Source: Torreya grandis (Eukaryota > Streptophyta > Pinopsida > Cupressales > Taxaceae). From it: a DNA stretch of 64,000 nucleotides. Position 1 is the stretch's first letter. Each line of letters begins with the position of its first letter. Made by a program: the position numbers and the translations under genes. Under the pieces are notes generated by a model. It was not told the origin of the DNA. It worked only from the letters and a program-made list of their open reading frames with translations, and ran no database searches. Positions 25,011-36,779 of the stretch are shown here, piece after piece. The stretch spans positions 3,002,501-3,066,500 of the forward strand of contig JARHVA010000666.1 in the NCBI GenBank assembly GCA_037957365.1. Reading direction: 5' to 3'.

Positions 25011-28000
25011 AAATCATATCTATAAATCATATTTAAATACATATTTTTTAGCCCCATAAATAAGATGAAACCCTAAGTGAAATCTAGGGTTTTAATGTGC
25101 TCACTACATAAATAGATTCACCAATATGTTTTTCCTCATTTTTTATTTAATAAAATTAATAAGATATAATATTTGAACTTTTTAGATTGTAAAATATATG
25201 ATAATAAAACATAAATTTGAATGCTAAAGAAAATTATGAATGAACAATCATAACTTACTATGAATGGAATGACCTAAGGGATTAATATACTAATATTGTT
25301 TTATATTTATGTAGGTCTTAGATTTAATACAAGTGAATTAAAGGATTGGAAATGGACCAAGATATTATTATATCAAGAACCTAAATACCTACATCTATTG
25401 GATGAATCTCTCATCCTTAGATGCATTTGTCTGACACAGGTGTCTACTTCTACAAAATTCAACCTATGAATTTTTGCCTCATTATTTTGGCATATAATGA
25501 TATGCTTTCTTGTAAACCATCTTCCTATACAATACCAAAAACTCACTATATGAAAAAATCTATAAAACATGTCTCCTTCACTTGGAAACCCTAGTTCCAC
25601 TTCTAATACTAGGTTAGCCTAAAATAATAGGGAATAGAGGTGGGTTGAGTTATCTTCAACCAATCCAAAATAAATGTTTGAGTGTTTACTATGTATCCAA
25701 GTTTGGTGTATATGAGAAATGGTGTTCCTTTTATAAATTCAACATTTAATCTAAATTTTGACACTTGGTAATGGAAAACTTGACTTAGCTTAGGTGTTTT
25801 AGAATTGACTAGGGCCTACTCCTTGTGATTGATTTCTAATTATTAAATTTTATGGTAGTCCCTTTGAATGTGTAGATGTGTATATATGTTTCTTGATGAA
25901 TTTTTTTGAATAAATATACTAAGTCTTGAATTGTATAAATAGTCAACCTTTTGGGTAACTTCTCATGCCACTAACATGTAAAATTTTTAAGTTGATATTA
26001 AAGATAATTTAAATTTGAAAAATGAGTATTACTCAATGCAAGGATATGTATATTATACTTGGATAATTTTAGAATTCTATAGTTATATGAGTTTTGATGG
26101 ACTCAACTATAAACTAGGATTACCAATTTGATAATCTAGAGATAATCTAATTATGGCTTTAATAAAGTTAGAGATAGACTATGGAATTCTTATAGATAAA
26201 TGGTACCAAATTAGGGGCTCATACCCATAGAAATAAAATAAATAGGAGAGAAGTGTTTACAAGAGGCATATATGCATGCATAAATAATTTAAAGTGAAGG
26301 TAGTTAAAGACTAACATTTATAAATATCTAATACTATAATTTTGTGTATAAAATATGAGTAGTTCCCAGTGTATATATTGAAGTAGACCTAATACAAGTA
26401 GATGATTATTTTCACTAAGTTGGGAGATAGGCTTGGGGACCTTTGGAAAGAGAATGAATAATATATGTGGGGTTGGATATCATTGAATGATATTTTATCA
26501 CATGAAATACCCTTATGGGGATTATATATGCATGGCATACATGGACATATATAATGTGAGATTAGAGTTTAGTTAATTTGATAGGGTGTTTCAACTAGTG
26601 GTTGAATCCACATTCATGTGATAGGGTATGAGTTTAGTTTAGATAACCACATTCATAACAGATATGGCCTTGTCCTCCATACAAGGAAATATATTAGAGT
26701 AATCCATAGTGAGTTAGGTATTAGGGGCCAAAACTATGGGTCCCAATTTTGAGACCATTATCCACTCTTTAGCATCAATGAATAGGATCATGTCAATAGG
26801 TATACATGGTAGTGGTAGTGGTAAGAGGAGAGGTATGGAGTGTAGTAAAATATATCCTTGAGGCATGATAATTTACCTAAGTTTAAGGTAAAATAAGAGG
26901 AGATACCCTATACTTTGGGCACTATATATTAGTTTAAGGATTCTTTATATTAGCTTAAGTATTATATATTATGGATATTTTTAGGAGAAACTCAATGAGA
27001 CACGCCATATATAATATTTCAAACACACTTGATTTGTAGATATAAATAGGTATATGGAAGGAAAGACTTAAGATATGATAGAGAGATTTAGATTTGGATT
27101 ATGAGCATAACTATGTTTTCCTCAGTGGAAATCAAGATGGTGAGACATCCATGAGTAGCATGCACATCCAAATGAGATATGTGTTAACTTTATTTTATCA
27201 TTATATTTCTTAGACTTATAGATAGTCATGCTAAATATAAAATAATGATGTAGATATATTGATTTTTTATATATCAATGTCAAATGGTTGATTTGTGTGT
27301 GATTTTTCAAATGAAACATTGATATGGTAGTCCTTAAATGAGGCTACACATCATGAGATACCATATTTTATACTTCTTTATCATGACATAGAGGCTAAGC
27401 TAGGTCTATTGGTGCCATCTAGTAGAGAAAATATTGGTTCATTAGGATTGTTGGAAAGGTTTCACAAGAACTATATCCATGAGGATAGGACTTATGTATT
27501 TTTATGTTTAGTGTAGTTGATATGGGAGAATATTTTTCATTAGTGTGGTAGGTGATAACAACACAACATGAGTTATCAAGATAAAATGTGGCTCACCTAA
27601 TGACTACACTAATGATAATAGAGAAAGAATAAACTTTTATAGTGTAGGTCACAAATATATTGAGGTATTTAGCCACAAAAAATGGAGATGCATGACGATT
27701 TTGATCTAAGATTAAATCCTTAGATTTATACCATAGAGAGGTTATGTCACAACATAGTGTATCCCTAAACCACATAGGGATGAATTTTAATGTATATTAT
27801 GTATATGTACTCTTCTATATGATGTATAAAACATTTTATATAAATATATATGACATTAATTCCAATATCTTTTCTCTACATGTGTGATATTTATTTGATG
27901 TTGATATTGACTAGATGGTTTTGTTTATTATGTTTCATTATCTCATAACAAATGTGAGCATGTATAAGAAAATAATGAAAGGTAAGATGTAAAAATAACA

Positions 28001-28299
28001 TCTAAAGTAAATTGATATAAATTTTGAGAGAAAATGATATGTATATAATGGTAAAATGTTTTAAAAACATAAAATGTAAGTAGATAAAAATAATCTAAAT
28101 AAAACACAAGATGTGAAATTTATGTGAAAATAATTGTAAAACATAAAATGTAAGTAGATTAAAAGGAAAACAAGAAAAACATAAGATACGTAAAAATTTA
28201 TATGGTTGCAATAACATACAATTTTAGAATGGAATCAAATAAATGAGTGAAAATAAAATCAATACTTGTACTAAGGTTTCTCGTATGAGCACATCACCA
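25011..28299. other. Upstream leader of minus-strand gypsy relic, otherwise unrecognised
   Basis: This lies 5' of the minus-strand gag and may be its leader and LTR, but no LTR pair or primer site was found. Open frames such as 25,373-25,600 and 27,122-27,319 (minus) are not recognised. Confidence 0.35.
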
Positions 28300-28510
28300 T
28301 CTAAAGTGAAAACCAATATAACTAAGATGATGTGGATGTGAAGGTAATGGGAATTTTTTAGGAAGGTCTATTTGTCTTCCCTAATGTCCCACCATATAGC
28401 TCAAACAATAAAATACATGAGGCATAAAATTTATGTAATGGATATCTATTAGGAGGATTGGTTGTATTACCCATAGTCTTACCATAAAACTCATAAATCT
28501 ATGGTAATAT
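28300..28510. repeat. GGAAGG...CCATAGTCTTAC repeat, related to 52.9 kb
   Basis: Two diverged units: AGGAAGGTCTATTTGTCTTCCC near 28,360 and GGAGGATTGGTTGTATTACC near 28,452, followed by CATAGTCTTACCATAAAACTC. The second resembles the units at 52,866-53,190, which carry CCATGGTCTTACACATCAACTC. Confidence 0.5.
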
Positions 28511-28829
28511 CTATCACCAAAGAGTCAAATATAAAGCAAAAAGATAGAAATATAGATATAAAGAAGATGAAGTGGTCAACTAGTATCAATATTGGTCAAG
28601 GGGATATTTGGAATGATAAGTGTGAAAGTGTGGAGGTGAGGTGTCACAAAAGTGATGTGAAAATCCTTAATAGGTATAAAACACTCTAATTAAGTGGGTA
28701 CAACTAAGATTTTTTAATATCAAGGACTTAGAGAACCCCATCTAGCAAACATAATCTTGGATTAACAATTGAAATATGTAGATCAACCCATGCATTTTAT
28801 ATTCAATGAATTTTCAAGGGTGCCTAACT

Positions 28830-29090
28830 TACCATGATGTGTTCCCCATTCCTTAGGACCTTGATTGAGCTATCAATCACTATGAGGATTAAGTACTTGC
28901 ATGAAAAAGAAAGTGCACTAATAATATATATAAATCCTCATACCCTAGTCTATTGGCCTACGAAATTCTAATAGACCTTAGACTCTAATATGAATATAAT
29001 TTTATATTTTGAGTTTCAAATAGAATATGAGGTGTGTCAATGATATAATCATGTCATTTGGTATGATTTGAATTTTTATATTTATATTTT
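28830..29090. repeat. Dispersed sequence shared with 52.1-52.4 kb
   Basis: Blocks in the same order and orientation as at 52,100-52,380: CCATTCCTTAGGACC (CCATTCCCCAAGACC there), GAGGATTAAGTACTTGCATGA (GAAGATTGGGTACTTTCATGA), AATAGACCTTAGACTC (AATGGACCTCAGACCT) and AATCATGTCATTTGGT (AATCATGTCTTTTGGT). This marks a common repeat family, probably the internal region of a Tat/LARD-type element. Confidence 0.75.
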
Positions 29091-29675
29091 TCCTTTTTAA
29101 TCTATCTTATATTTTTTTATATGATATTTTATCTTTTGATTGTTTTTTACTTTTTATTTTTTATTTTGTTGTAGTGATTAATAAGACCAATAATGGGTGT
29201 TTTAGATGACTAACACAAGATATATTAGAACTAATTACTAAATATGAGGACCTATAAACTAAGAAGATTAGATACTCCTATATCTCCTATTTATAAGAGA
29301 GTTCAATCTTATCTCTGACCTAAGTGTGCCTCGAGTGAAAGATATGGATACTATAAATAATAGGAACATGAGGGGTCTATAAATTTTAGTATTATACAAT
29401 GAATATATGATATTAGTTGACCAAAATAGGGGAGGTTTTTTATTCAAAAAATATAAGAGAAAATGGATTTTGAAGAACATGTGAATGTAAATAAAATTAC
29501 GTAATAAGTTTATGAGGATGGAAGTAATGCCATAAAATAATATTATATGTAGAAATATCACTATAAATAACATGAAAACATGAAATAGGTTAATCACAAT
29601 CAATGGTATAGGTAAAAATATAAGGGTAGAGGTGTAAGTGAAAGATGAACCCAATAAAGGAAAACATGAAAAGAT

Positions 29676-29885
29676 AAATTACTAGAGGATCATAAAGGAT
29701 CAAATGGCTAAATAAACCTAAGAGAAATATGAAATAAAATAAAATTACCAAAGTATCATATAGGATATAATGTTTGAATAAACCTAAGAGGTGAAAGAGA
29801 TACTAATAATGAAAAATATTACCAAAGGATTAGAAAGAACACAATGACCAAATATACCCAATAGGGGAAAGAGATAATAAGAAGT
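29676..29885. repeat. Minisatellite, about 70-bp period, 3 units
   Basis: The phrase AAATTAC[CT]A[AG]AG followed by GGAT and TAAACCTAAGAG recurs at about 29,676, 29,742 and 29,815. Units are 66-73 bp and moderately diverged. Confidence 0.75.
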
Positions 29886-30019
29886 AGAAATACAATAAAG
29901 TAAATAAAATGATACATGAAAAGTAAAGAGTGAAAAATTACAAGTCCTAAATATAGTGATATAATATCCAAAACATGAAAATATGTGAGATAAAATGTAT
30001 GATACAATATACGACATCT

Positions 30020-32593
30020 CAAAAATGTCTTAGAATATCATTACATGTGTCAACAATAATATCATAAATTTCATGTTACAACTACTAATACAACTTTATC
30101 ATGATCTCTTCCACTCTCTTTGAGATGCATGTATGTAAAAATTTCAAATGGCCTCAATATATAAAGTGGGTGTATTATAATTGGGAGGATGTTGATCCTT
30201 TAACTATGAATAAGTTATATGGGGAAGTAAACATTTTGGATAAATAAGGTGTATGGCTACAAATAATTCCATTCTATAAAAATTATGTGATTGCTTTGGG
30301 GGATGATAGTGTTTTAACCTTTCAAAATAATGGATATTCTTGACACTCATCCATGAAATGGGAATAACACTCATTCCAAATACAATAGTGTTCTAATTTT
30401 GGGGGTAAATACACATGAGTTGTGTTTAGAGGTTTCCTATCTAGATAAGTAGATGAATGTGGTGATTTATGATGAATCATCTATAATTTTTTTGATAGGT
30501 AATAAAATCCACCTTAAAATGAGTAGTGGTACCATTAAATTCACAAAAGCACCTAGGAGGGGAGGGTGAGCATGGATGTTGACTATCCATCATAAGGTTT
30601 TATTTTTGTAACATTTACTACTCTAGATTTGCTTGATTTCTATAAAATTATATACTTGATTACCATGGACCTTATACCATGTGTAATACCAAAGTAGATG
30701 ATGTCATCATAAATCTTGAAATAAACACTTCAGTGTTGGTGGGCATGTGATAAATAAAATTTATCACATGGAGTAGTAGTCTCCATTCTATGAAATATAA
30801 CATAATTTATTGAGTTGTTAGAATCCTCATATACATCACTAGGAATATCATAAGGAAATAAAACATCATCATGCATGTCAAATTAAAAAATAGTGATCAT
30901 GTTCATACTAGATTTTAAATATGCTTGTTGGTGTGATTTTTGAAAGGAGGTTTGGTAATGCATAATCTATAAATGTTTTTCTTGGGTATAACCAAAAAAA
31001 TAAGATCATCTAACATTTAATAATTTTCATAGTCAGGAGTGGTGACATCCACATGGAAGGATTTGACCATGATGTCATTATGAGTGAAAGTGTTATAAAT
31101 AGGCTATTATTTAAATTGTATGACTATAGGTAATTCGTTAGGTGGCCCTATTGCAAGAATGTGGTCATAATGCAGGAGGAAATTGAGCTATGATGTGAGG
31201 GAAAAGTTTAATTGTTTAAGTTAGGATACTCCCCCAAAATATTGTAGTCACTATAATCTCTCAATGAGTTAATGAGATTTTAAAACTTTAAGTATTCATG
31301 AAAAGGGATGCTTGGAAGCTATTCAATGGTAGGTATTTTGAAAACACAACATTGTTTAAATTCTCAAAATTCTAAGGATTGGTATCACCTTTAAATTTGT
31401 AGATAACTCTTAATGATGTAAACTTGACATATTGACATGCAAAATAAGTTATGTCCCTCATTAAATGAGTTCAAGGGAGGATAAGAAGTAAGGGGAAAGT
31501 TAAAAATCATAATACTCACCTTGATTGTTTTAGGAGGTATTATGATAGGAATCTAATTACACCCCATGAGGGGTATTTATCTTATATCAAATTTTTGGCA
31601 CATTTTATGATTTATCTTGATGTATCACTTGACTTGGACATCACCCATTATATTCTAATGAAAATAGGGGTGTCATCCATATGAGGTATCTCTTGACTTG
31701 GACATCACCTATTACATGCTAATAAAAATAGGGGTGTCATCCATATGAAATAGAAATTTGTCAAAAATGATGGATTAGATTGAAAACCTGAGAGATAAAG
31801 CTGAATCAATGGTTTGATATATTTGGATAGATAAATATTCACATTTTTTCATGATACTCTTATTATAACCATGCAATGTAGATTATTTCCCCATATGGGG
31901 TGGTTGAGGAATATTCATGTCAAAGAGGGTTTGTATTAAGTGATTTTGATGTTTAAGATGGGTACACATGATCTCAATTAAGGGGTTGTGGATATAATTT
32001 TTATAGAGATATTCAATGGGATATCATTACTCAAATTTGGATTTTACTTACTGTCACTAAAGAACAAAAGGATATATGATATTAGATTTGGCCTTTTCAG
32101 GGGATGGATTTGAGTTTTTTAGGATTCAACATAATCATCCCAACTAATGACATAGCAGAATTAGAATACACAATACAATAATTTTAGTTCAAGATAATAG
32201 AGGTTCATATACATAAAATCACTTTTTAGGTGTAGACATATGGATTATCGAGATATCAGACCCCCAATGTGTGTATGGATATTATTGTTAAACCCTAACA
32301 ATGCTAGTGGCAATGTCTAGGAGGGTTTTTAACTCTTATTTATGATATGAGTAGCTATTGAAGTGAATATATAGTATTTATATATTAAATAATAACTTAC
32401 ATGAGAAAAAAATTAATAAAAAATAATTAAGTAAATCATCCCTCTCTTGATTTTCCCTTTCTACATTAAGTCTAATATCTAACAATCTATTTTAATCCAT
32501 ATGAGTGTGTTAAATGACATATTTTACATAATTTGAATTAGTTAATATTTTACTAATTTAATATTTATTATGTGTAACATAATTCAAATGGTT
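30020..32593 (-). pseudogene. Possible minus-strand LTR-element leader and gag, decayed
   Basis: If the primer-site-like motif at 32,594-32,606 is real, this minus-strand sequence would be the leader and gag. One suggestive reading, CIWNECYSHFMDECQEYP near 30,340-30,395, resembles a damaged zinc-knuckle segment. Nothing else is convincing, and the call rests mainly on position. Confidence 0.25.
31619..31747. repeat. 63-bp tandem duplication
   Basis: Two adjacent copies beginning TGATGTATCACTTGACTTGG (31,619) and TGAGGTATCTCTTGACTTGG (31,682), both ending GGGGTGTCATCCATATGA. They differ at only a handful of bases. Confidence 0.95.
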
Positions 32594-32606
32594 GGCTCTG
32601 AAACCA
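32594..32606 (-). other. Possible Met-tRNA primer binding site (minus)
   Basis: On the minus strand this reads TGGTTTCAGAGCC, 12 of 13 bases identical to the common plant primer binding site TGGTATCAGAGCC. It is preceded by ...GGTGGGCA, an acceptable LTR end. No matching second LTR was found, so a chance match cannot be excluded. Confidence 0.35.
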
Positions 32607-34331
32607 TGCCCACCAAAATTGAAGTGCTCAATGTAATATTTAGGACATCATCACCCTTTTTAGTATTACACATAGCACACGGCCTAAGGGCATATAGTTA
32701 ATAACTTTTAGAGAACATAAGAGACATTTATATTATAAAATATCATAAACATAATCCACTATGATGGATATTGGACAAGAATTCTCACCTTCCCCATATA
32801 GGCACTTTTATGATAATCATCTAGCACTGGTACTCACTTTATGGTTAATTCTCAAGCCTATCAATGACATTAAGAGATGATTTGGAGAAAGACACCATAT
32901 TCATCTCCCCAATTGGATAGATAGTCTCCAAAGATAATTCCCACATACATCCTGAAGAAATTGATAAATTATTTTCTTTGGCATGAACGTTCTTCGCACT
33001 CCACTAACAAAATTTGACCATATCAATAACATAGTTTTTAGAGGTCAAAGAAATAACCTCCCATAAATAAGTTGAAACATTTTTAGAGGACTGAGGATTG
33101 ACCTAAACTACAAGTAGGATACCCTCTTCAATAAAAATAATTACTTCCTAATATATATTATCCACAATTACCTGATCAATATCCTCCTAATTTTAACACA
33201 ACATTTTTTTTATTTTTAGGCTATTCACAAGGTCATCCTTGCTTGGATCTAAGAGAGAGTGGATGATAATATGATTAAAGCACATTATCAACTACAACAA
33301 TAAATTTATTAATTTTCTTACAAACTTTTTAATGACTTAAAAACATTTGTGAGTTTTCATATATAATATAATATATTTTATCTCATATCTTATCATTTTT
33401 TTAAAAATTATTCTATTTTATCAATTATATTTTCTTTTTATTTATGTCATGTATCATTTAATTTTATATTCAATAGTTCCCCCTTGGGTTTATCTATCTA
33501 TTTCATCCTTGTTATCCTTTGGTAATTTTATTTTATTACAATCTTTCTTCATTTTATCTAGAAATTGCTTCTTTATGATATTTTGGTAATTTCCTTTTAT
33601 TATACTTTCCTTATTGGGTTTATCTAGGTATTGTGTCCTTTTTATCTTTTATGAAATATCTATACTTCCTTATGTTGAACCTATCTTATGTTTACCTTAT
33701 CAATCTAGTTACATTAATAAATTTTCCCTCCTTTCTCAATATCCATCTTGGGCTTACCTCCATTCTCATATAATTATGTGATTTTATGCACATACACATA
33801 TACTACCATATATTGTCATTCTTAGTCTATTTTGAAGTTAAAAACTTCCCTTTCGTGGTCAAATACTAGCATGTTATCATTGTATCGCATTATATTTCTA
33901 TGGACTACTCACAATCCTCATTTTCCTCCTTTTATATTCACTTTAAGCACACTTAATTTAGATATAATACCATACTCTCCTCTAAATTTTAAGTCTAAGA
34001 CTATCTCAACATGTTAGTTTCTAAGTTATCTTATTTATCAACTAAATGTAAGATCTCTTATGTTAGTCATCATAAAAACACATTGTCATCCTTTTTGAAT
34101 CTATATAGAAGAGTAAATTTTTAAAAAAATCTAAAAAAATGTCAAAATCCAAAATATCCTAGAAAAAAGGTCAAAAGGAAAAAATAAAATCTCAAAATTC
34201 AAATCATACCAAAAGATGTGATCAAATCATTAACACATTGATATCCTAGTTAAAACTCAAACATAGAAAAAAAACTCATTTTAGAGCAATAGATTCACTT
34301 AAGTGTGATAGGGCAGTAGAGTGGGATAGAA
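32607..34331. other. Unrecognised AT-rich DNA, possible minus-strand LTR
   Basis: If 32,594-32,606 is a primer site, the adjoining DNA would be the 5' LTR of that minus-strand element. I could not identify its outer end. The plus-strand frame 33,832-34,017 is not recognised. Confidence 0.3.
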
Positions 34332-34396
34332 TTTTGTAGATTAATATTTATATAAGGTATATTAAATACAAAATTAGTCATTTTTTATTATGTGAA
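34332..34396 (+). repeat. LTR 1 of tandem element, left part
   Basis: The first 65 bp of LTR 1 (TAGATTAATATTTAT start region), cut by the copia insertion. The rest resumes at 38,800. Confidence 0.9.
34392..34396. repeat. Target site duplication, left
   Basis: GTGAA, identical to 38,795-38,799. It also matches the uninterrupted target in LTRs 2 and 3 (TTATGTGAATTTATAA). Confidence 0.97.
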
Positions 34397-34524
34397 TGTT
34401 AGGATTGTGGAGCTAAAAGCTTCACTGATGCAGACACGGAGGAGGTTGCAGGAGAGTTGCTGAGTGTCAGAGACACCGGCATCGGTCAGGCCAACCGATG
34501 TCGGCAGGATAGGGCAGGAAGGCA

Positions 34525-34536
34525 ACCGACGTCGGT
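34525..34536. promoter_or_regulatory. Perfect palindrome ACCGACGTCGGT in 5' LTR
   Basis: A 12-bp perfect palindrome made of two inverted ACCGAC words, the core of the plant DRE/CRT element bound by DREB/CBF factors. It sits about 190 bp upstream of the TATA box. In the 3' LTR the same site has decayed to ACTGACATCGGT. Function is inferred from the motif only. Confidence 0.5.
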
Positions 34537-34728
34537 CAGAGATCGACCAGCGTCGGTGACCCCCAGGCGGACAGGGACCGGCGTCGGTCACCTGTGTGGT
34601 TCGACTGCGAGTTAATTACGGGCAGTTAGCTAACGAACCAAGTGTTTGCATGATCAGGGCTAATTATAGACTGAGAGCTGCGGATCTAATTATTGTAATT
34701 AGATGTCTAATTATTGTTTGGATGAGAT

Positions 34729-34738
34729 CTATATAATA
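34729..34738 (+). promoter_or_regulatory. TATA box of copia 5' LTR
   Basis: CTATATAATA, the only strong TATA in the LTR, marks the expected U3/R promoter. The 3' LTR has the identical box at 37,951-37,960. Confidence 0.6.
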
Positions 34739-35574
34739 GACTCATGGTTGTATTGGAAAAGTGTGCTAGGGGGTAAGAGAGCATAATTATAAGCTCCTTC
34801 TGTGTGTGAGGTAGAGCAATGGTGCGTTCCTCCTAGTGCCTCAGTACCAGGTGTGTTGGTGCTGGATTGGAGAGCCAGCTGGGTTCTTCAGGAGTGTAGG
34901 ATCTTGGTCACAGTTGCATGGCCTATATAGGAGATCTACATGGTAAGTAAGATCGTTGATCTGTAGGTGTATGTGTGTACAAGGTCGAGGTTCACAGGTG
35001 AGCAGAACCATTGTTTGATTTACAGGTGTGCAAGGTCATATAGACAGCAACACAACAGGGAGCAGTATTAGGCAGGATCTACTTGGAGTACAGGTGTGTA
35101 CTCGGATAGAGCAAGAGGAAGGCAAGGGAGTTCCTTCCATAAGTATGGTCTATTGAAGTGCAGGTTATTGCAGGTTCATGGAAGATCTACTTGAAGTACC
35201 TTGAGTACTTATGGAGCACGTGGAGTGCTTGTGGAGTGCATGGAGCACTTGTGGTGTGCGTGGAGCATGGGAGGTGAACACCAACTCTGTATTTGAGTTG
35301 GGTGTTGGGACCTGTGAGAGGGAGAGCTTTGGGGAGAAGATTTACTGTTCACTTGAGGTGTGGGAAACCTCTATAAGGTGGTGGAGAAGATGTGGGATAT
35401 TCTCTATTGTATTCTTTTCTGTATAAAGTGTTAATACAAGTTGTGTATTGTCTCTCATATGCTGTGTTATTCTGAATTCTAGTTACTTGGTGAATCTGGT
35501 TATTTCCGCATATTATAGTTGCTTGGTATTTGGTAATCAATTGTATGCTTCCGGTGTTTTGCATCCCTGACAAG

Positions 35575-35586
35575 TGGTATCAGAGC
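35575..35586 (+). other. Met-tRNA primer binding site
   Basis: TGGTATCAGAGC, an exact match to the initiator Met tRNA 3' end complement used by plant Ty1/copia elements, two bases after the LTR end. Confidence 0.97.
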
Positions 35587-35661
35587 TAAGGTTGCAGGAA
35601 GCAGGGTTGTGTTTGGTTACAGGTCACTCTCAGGGGTTTCTGATCGAGTGGGAGTAGAGCA

Positions 35662-35817
35662 ATGGCAGATGAAAGTAAGCTAAGAATGGAGGAGTTGAAA
35701 AGCACAGACGGTTACTCACGGTCTGATGGAAAGAAAGAGCAGGTAAAAGGATATTATTGGTTGGTAGCAGATCAGCATGAAGAAATTGAAGATACAGATG
35801 TTGCAGGTGTTGCATAG
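35662..35817 (+). pseudogene. Truncated copia gag N-terminus
   Basis: A 51-codon open frame starting MADESKLRMEELKSTDGYS, about 75 bp after the primer site, where gag starts in copia elements. The MADESK-type start and position match copia gag. The frame stops at 35,817, far short of the usual gag, and the capsid core and zinc knuckle are missing. It could still be translated as a short peptide. Confidence 0.65.
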
Positions 35818-35937
35818 GATGTGTTTGCAGGTTTCTTGGATAAAGTTGAATCTTAGATAAAAGATTCGGTTGCCTCTTTCCATGCAGCCCCAGGTAGAGG
35901 AGCTAGTAAGCCTTGCCAAAGAATTGGCAAAGGGGAA

Positions 35938-36468
35938 GTGAAGCTAAAATTGCAGGCAGCCAACACACAGGTGTTGATGAAGGTCATGCAGGTCCCAGGT
36001 TTGGAGATATGGCTAATTTCTTTAGAAAGATTGGGTGATGAGAGATGCACAAGAACTCTCACAGCGGTAGCACTTGAATTAGCTGGTGGTAAGAAAATAG
36101 GTATACTTTATCTACTTGTTTATATTACTGATTCTTCTTCTGTTGTGGAGACGTGGCTTCGTAGGCTTGGTCACATGAGCAGGAAGGAGATGCATGTTCT
36201 TAAGCGGAAGACAGATATATTTGATAGGCTTAAGAACTGGAAAGCCTTGGTGTTCTTGGAGGAGATGGCGGACAGAGTTCAGTGGATGAGGTTGGATACA
36301 TTTAAGCAGGGCAGTTTGGACATGGAGATTGATTCAAAGGAGCTCACGGGTAAAAAGTCATCACTCACAGGCGAACACAGGTACCGGCATCGGTTAGGAG
36401 GAACCGGCGTCGAACAGACAGGTGCCGATGTTGGTCATGTGCAGACCGAAGCCGGCGATGTCAGGTAG
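35938..36468 (+). pseudogene. Copia gag-pre-integrase fragment in a 176-codon frame
   Basis: The longest open frame of the element. Residues about 72-92 read ETWLRRLGHMSRKEMHVLK, matching the gag-pre-integrase signature LWHxRLGHMSxxGMxxL; Trp-Leu replaces Trp-His, so the first zinc-site His is lost. The preceding GGKKIGILYLLVYIT fits the usual G-x-LY strand before it. The integrase core that should follow is absent. The last 40 residues instead come from the palindrome-rich repeat at 36,370-36,650. It is a deletion product and probably not functional. Confidence 0.7.
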
Positions 36469-36650
36469 GGTAAGACCGATGTCGGTCATGGGACCGACGT
36501 CGGTAGTATGTAAGACCGATGTCGGTCAGGAGGACCGATGTCAGCAGAAGGGACACCAGCACTGGTAGGTTGGTAGTCAGGTACAGATGCATGGGAACCG
36601 ACGTTGGTCGGATGCAAACTGTGGGGTGGCCGAGGTCGGTCACTGTAATG
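36370..36650. repeat. Internal cluster of ACCGATGTCGGT palindromes
   Basis: About eleven variants of the palindromic word ACCGRYGTCGGT in 280 bp, including perfect ones at 36,493-36,504 (ACCGACGTCGGT) and GACCGATGTCGGTC near 36,476 and 36,512. The same word occurs five times in each LTR. Open frames on both strands here (36,461-36,643; 36,486-36,677; 36,519-36,707) follow from the repeat. Confidence 0.9.
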
Positions 36651-36779
36651 AATTTTGGGTGGACAGCATGTTGTCAAGGAGTCTCAAACACCCATACGGA
36701 GGACTGAAGGTGTAAGTAGGCCCTCAAATTCATTGTTCCTCTTCTTTATACTTGTTGCTGATTGTAGAGCAAGAAGGAT

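Larger units (their letters stand above)
34397..35572 (+). repeat. Copia 5' LTR
   Basis: TG...CA, 1,176 bp. It contains five ACCGRYGTCGGT-like palindromes at 34,474-34,590, a TATA box at 34,729-34,738, GAGTGC/GGAGCAC repeats near 35,215-35,265, and a polyadenylation-type region towards the end. Minus-strand and plus-strand frames within it (34,388-34,591; 35,211-35,426; 35,349-35,573) are not genes. Confidence 0.97.

Noticed and set aside
29268..29654. 128-codon minus-strand frame with many hydrophobic residues, like a membrane protein
   Set aside because: Ile, Phe and Leu richness follows from A-rich plus-strand sequence; no motif or supporting context.
32303..32325. Plus-strand TAGTGGCAATGTCTAGGA as an Asp-tRNA-type primer site
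   Set aside because: Only about 10 of 18 bases match the remembered TGGCGCCGTTGCC-type site, and no plus-strand gag follows.
35211..35426. Frame repeated at 38,433-38,648
   Set aside because: It is the same LTR segment twice; LTR sequence, not a gene.
34388..36707. Several overlapping frames on both strands rich in Arg, Pro, Thr, Ser and Val
   Set aside because: They come from the palindromic ACCGRYGTCGGT words, which read open in several frames; no family similarity.
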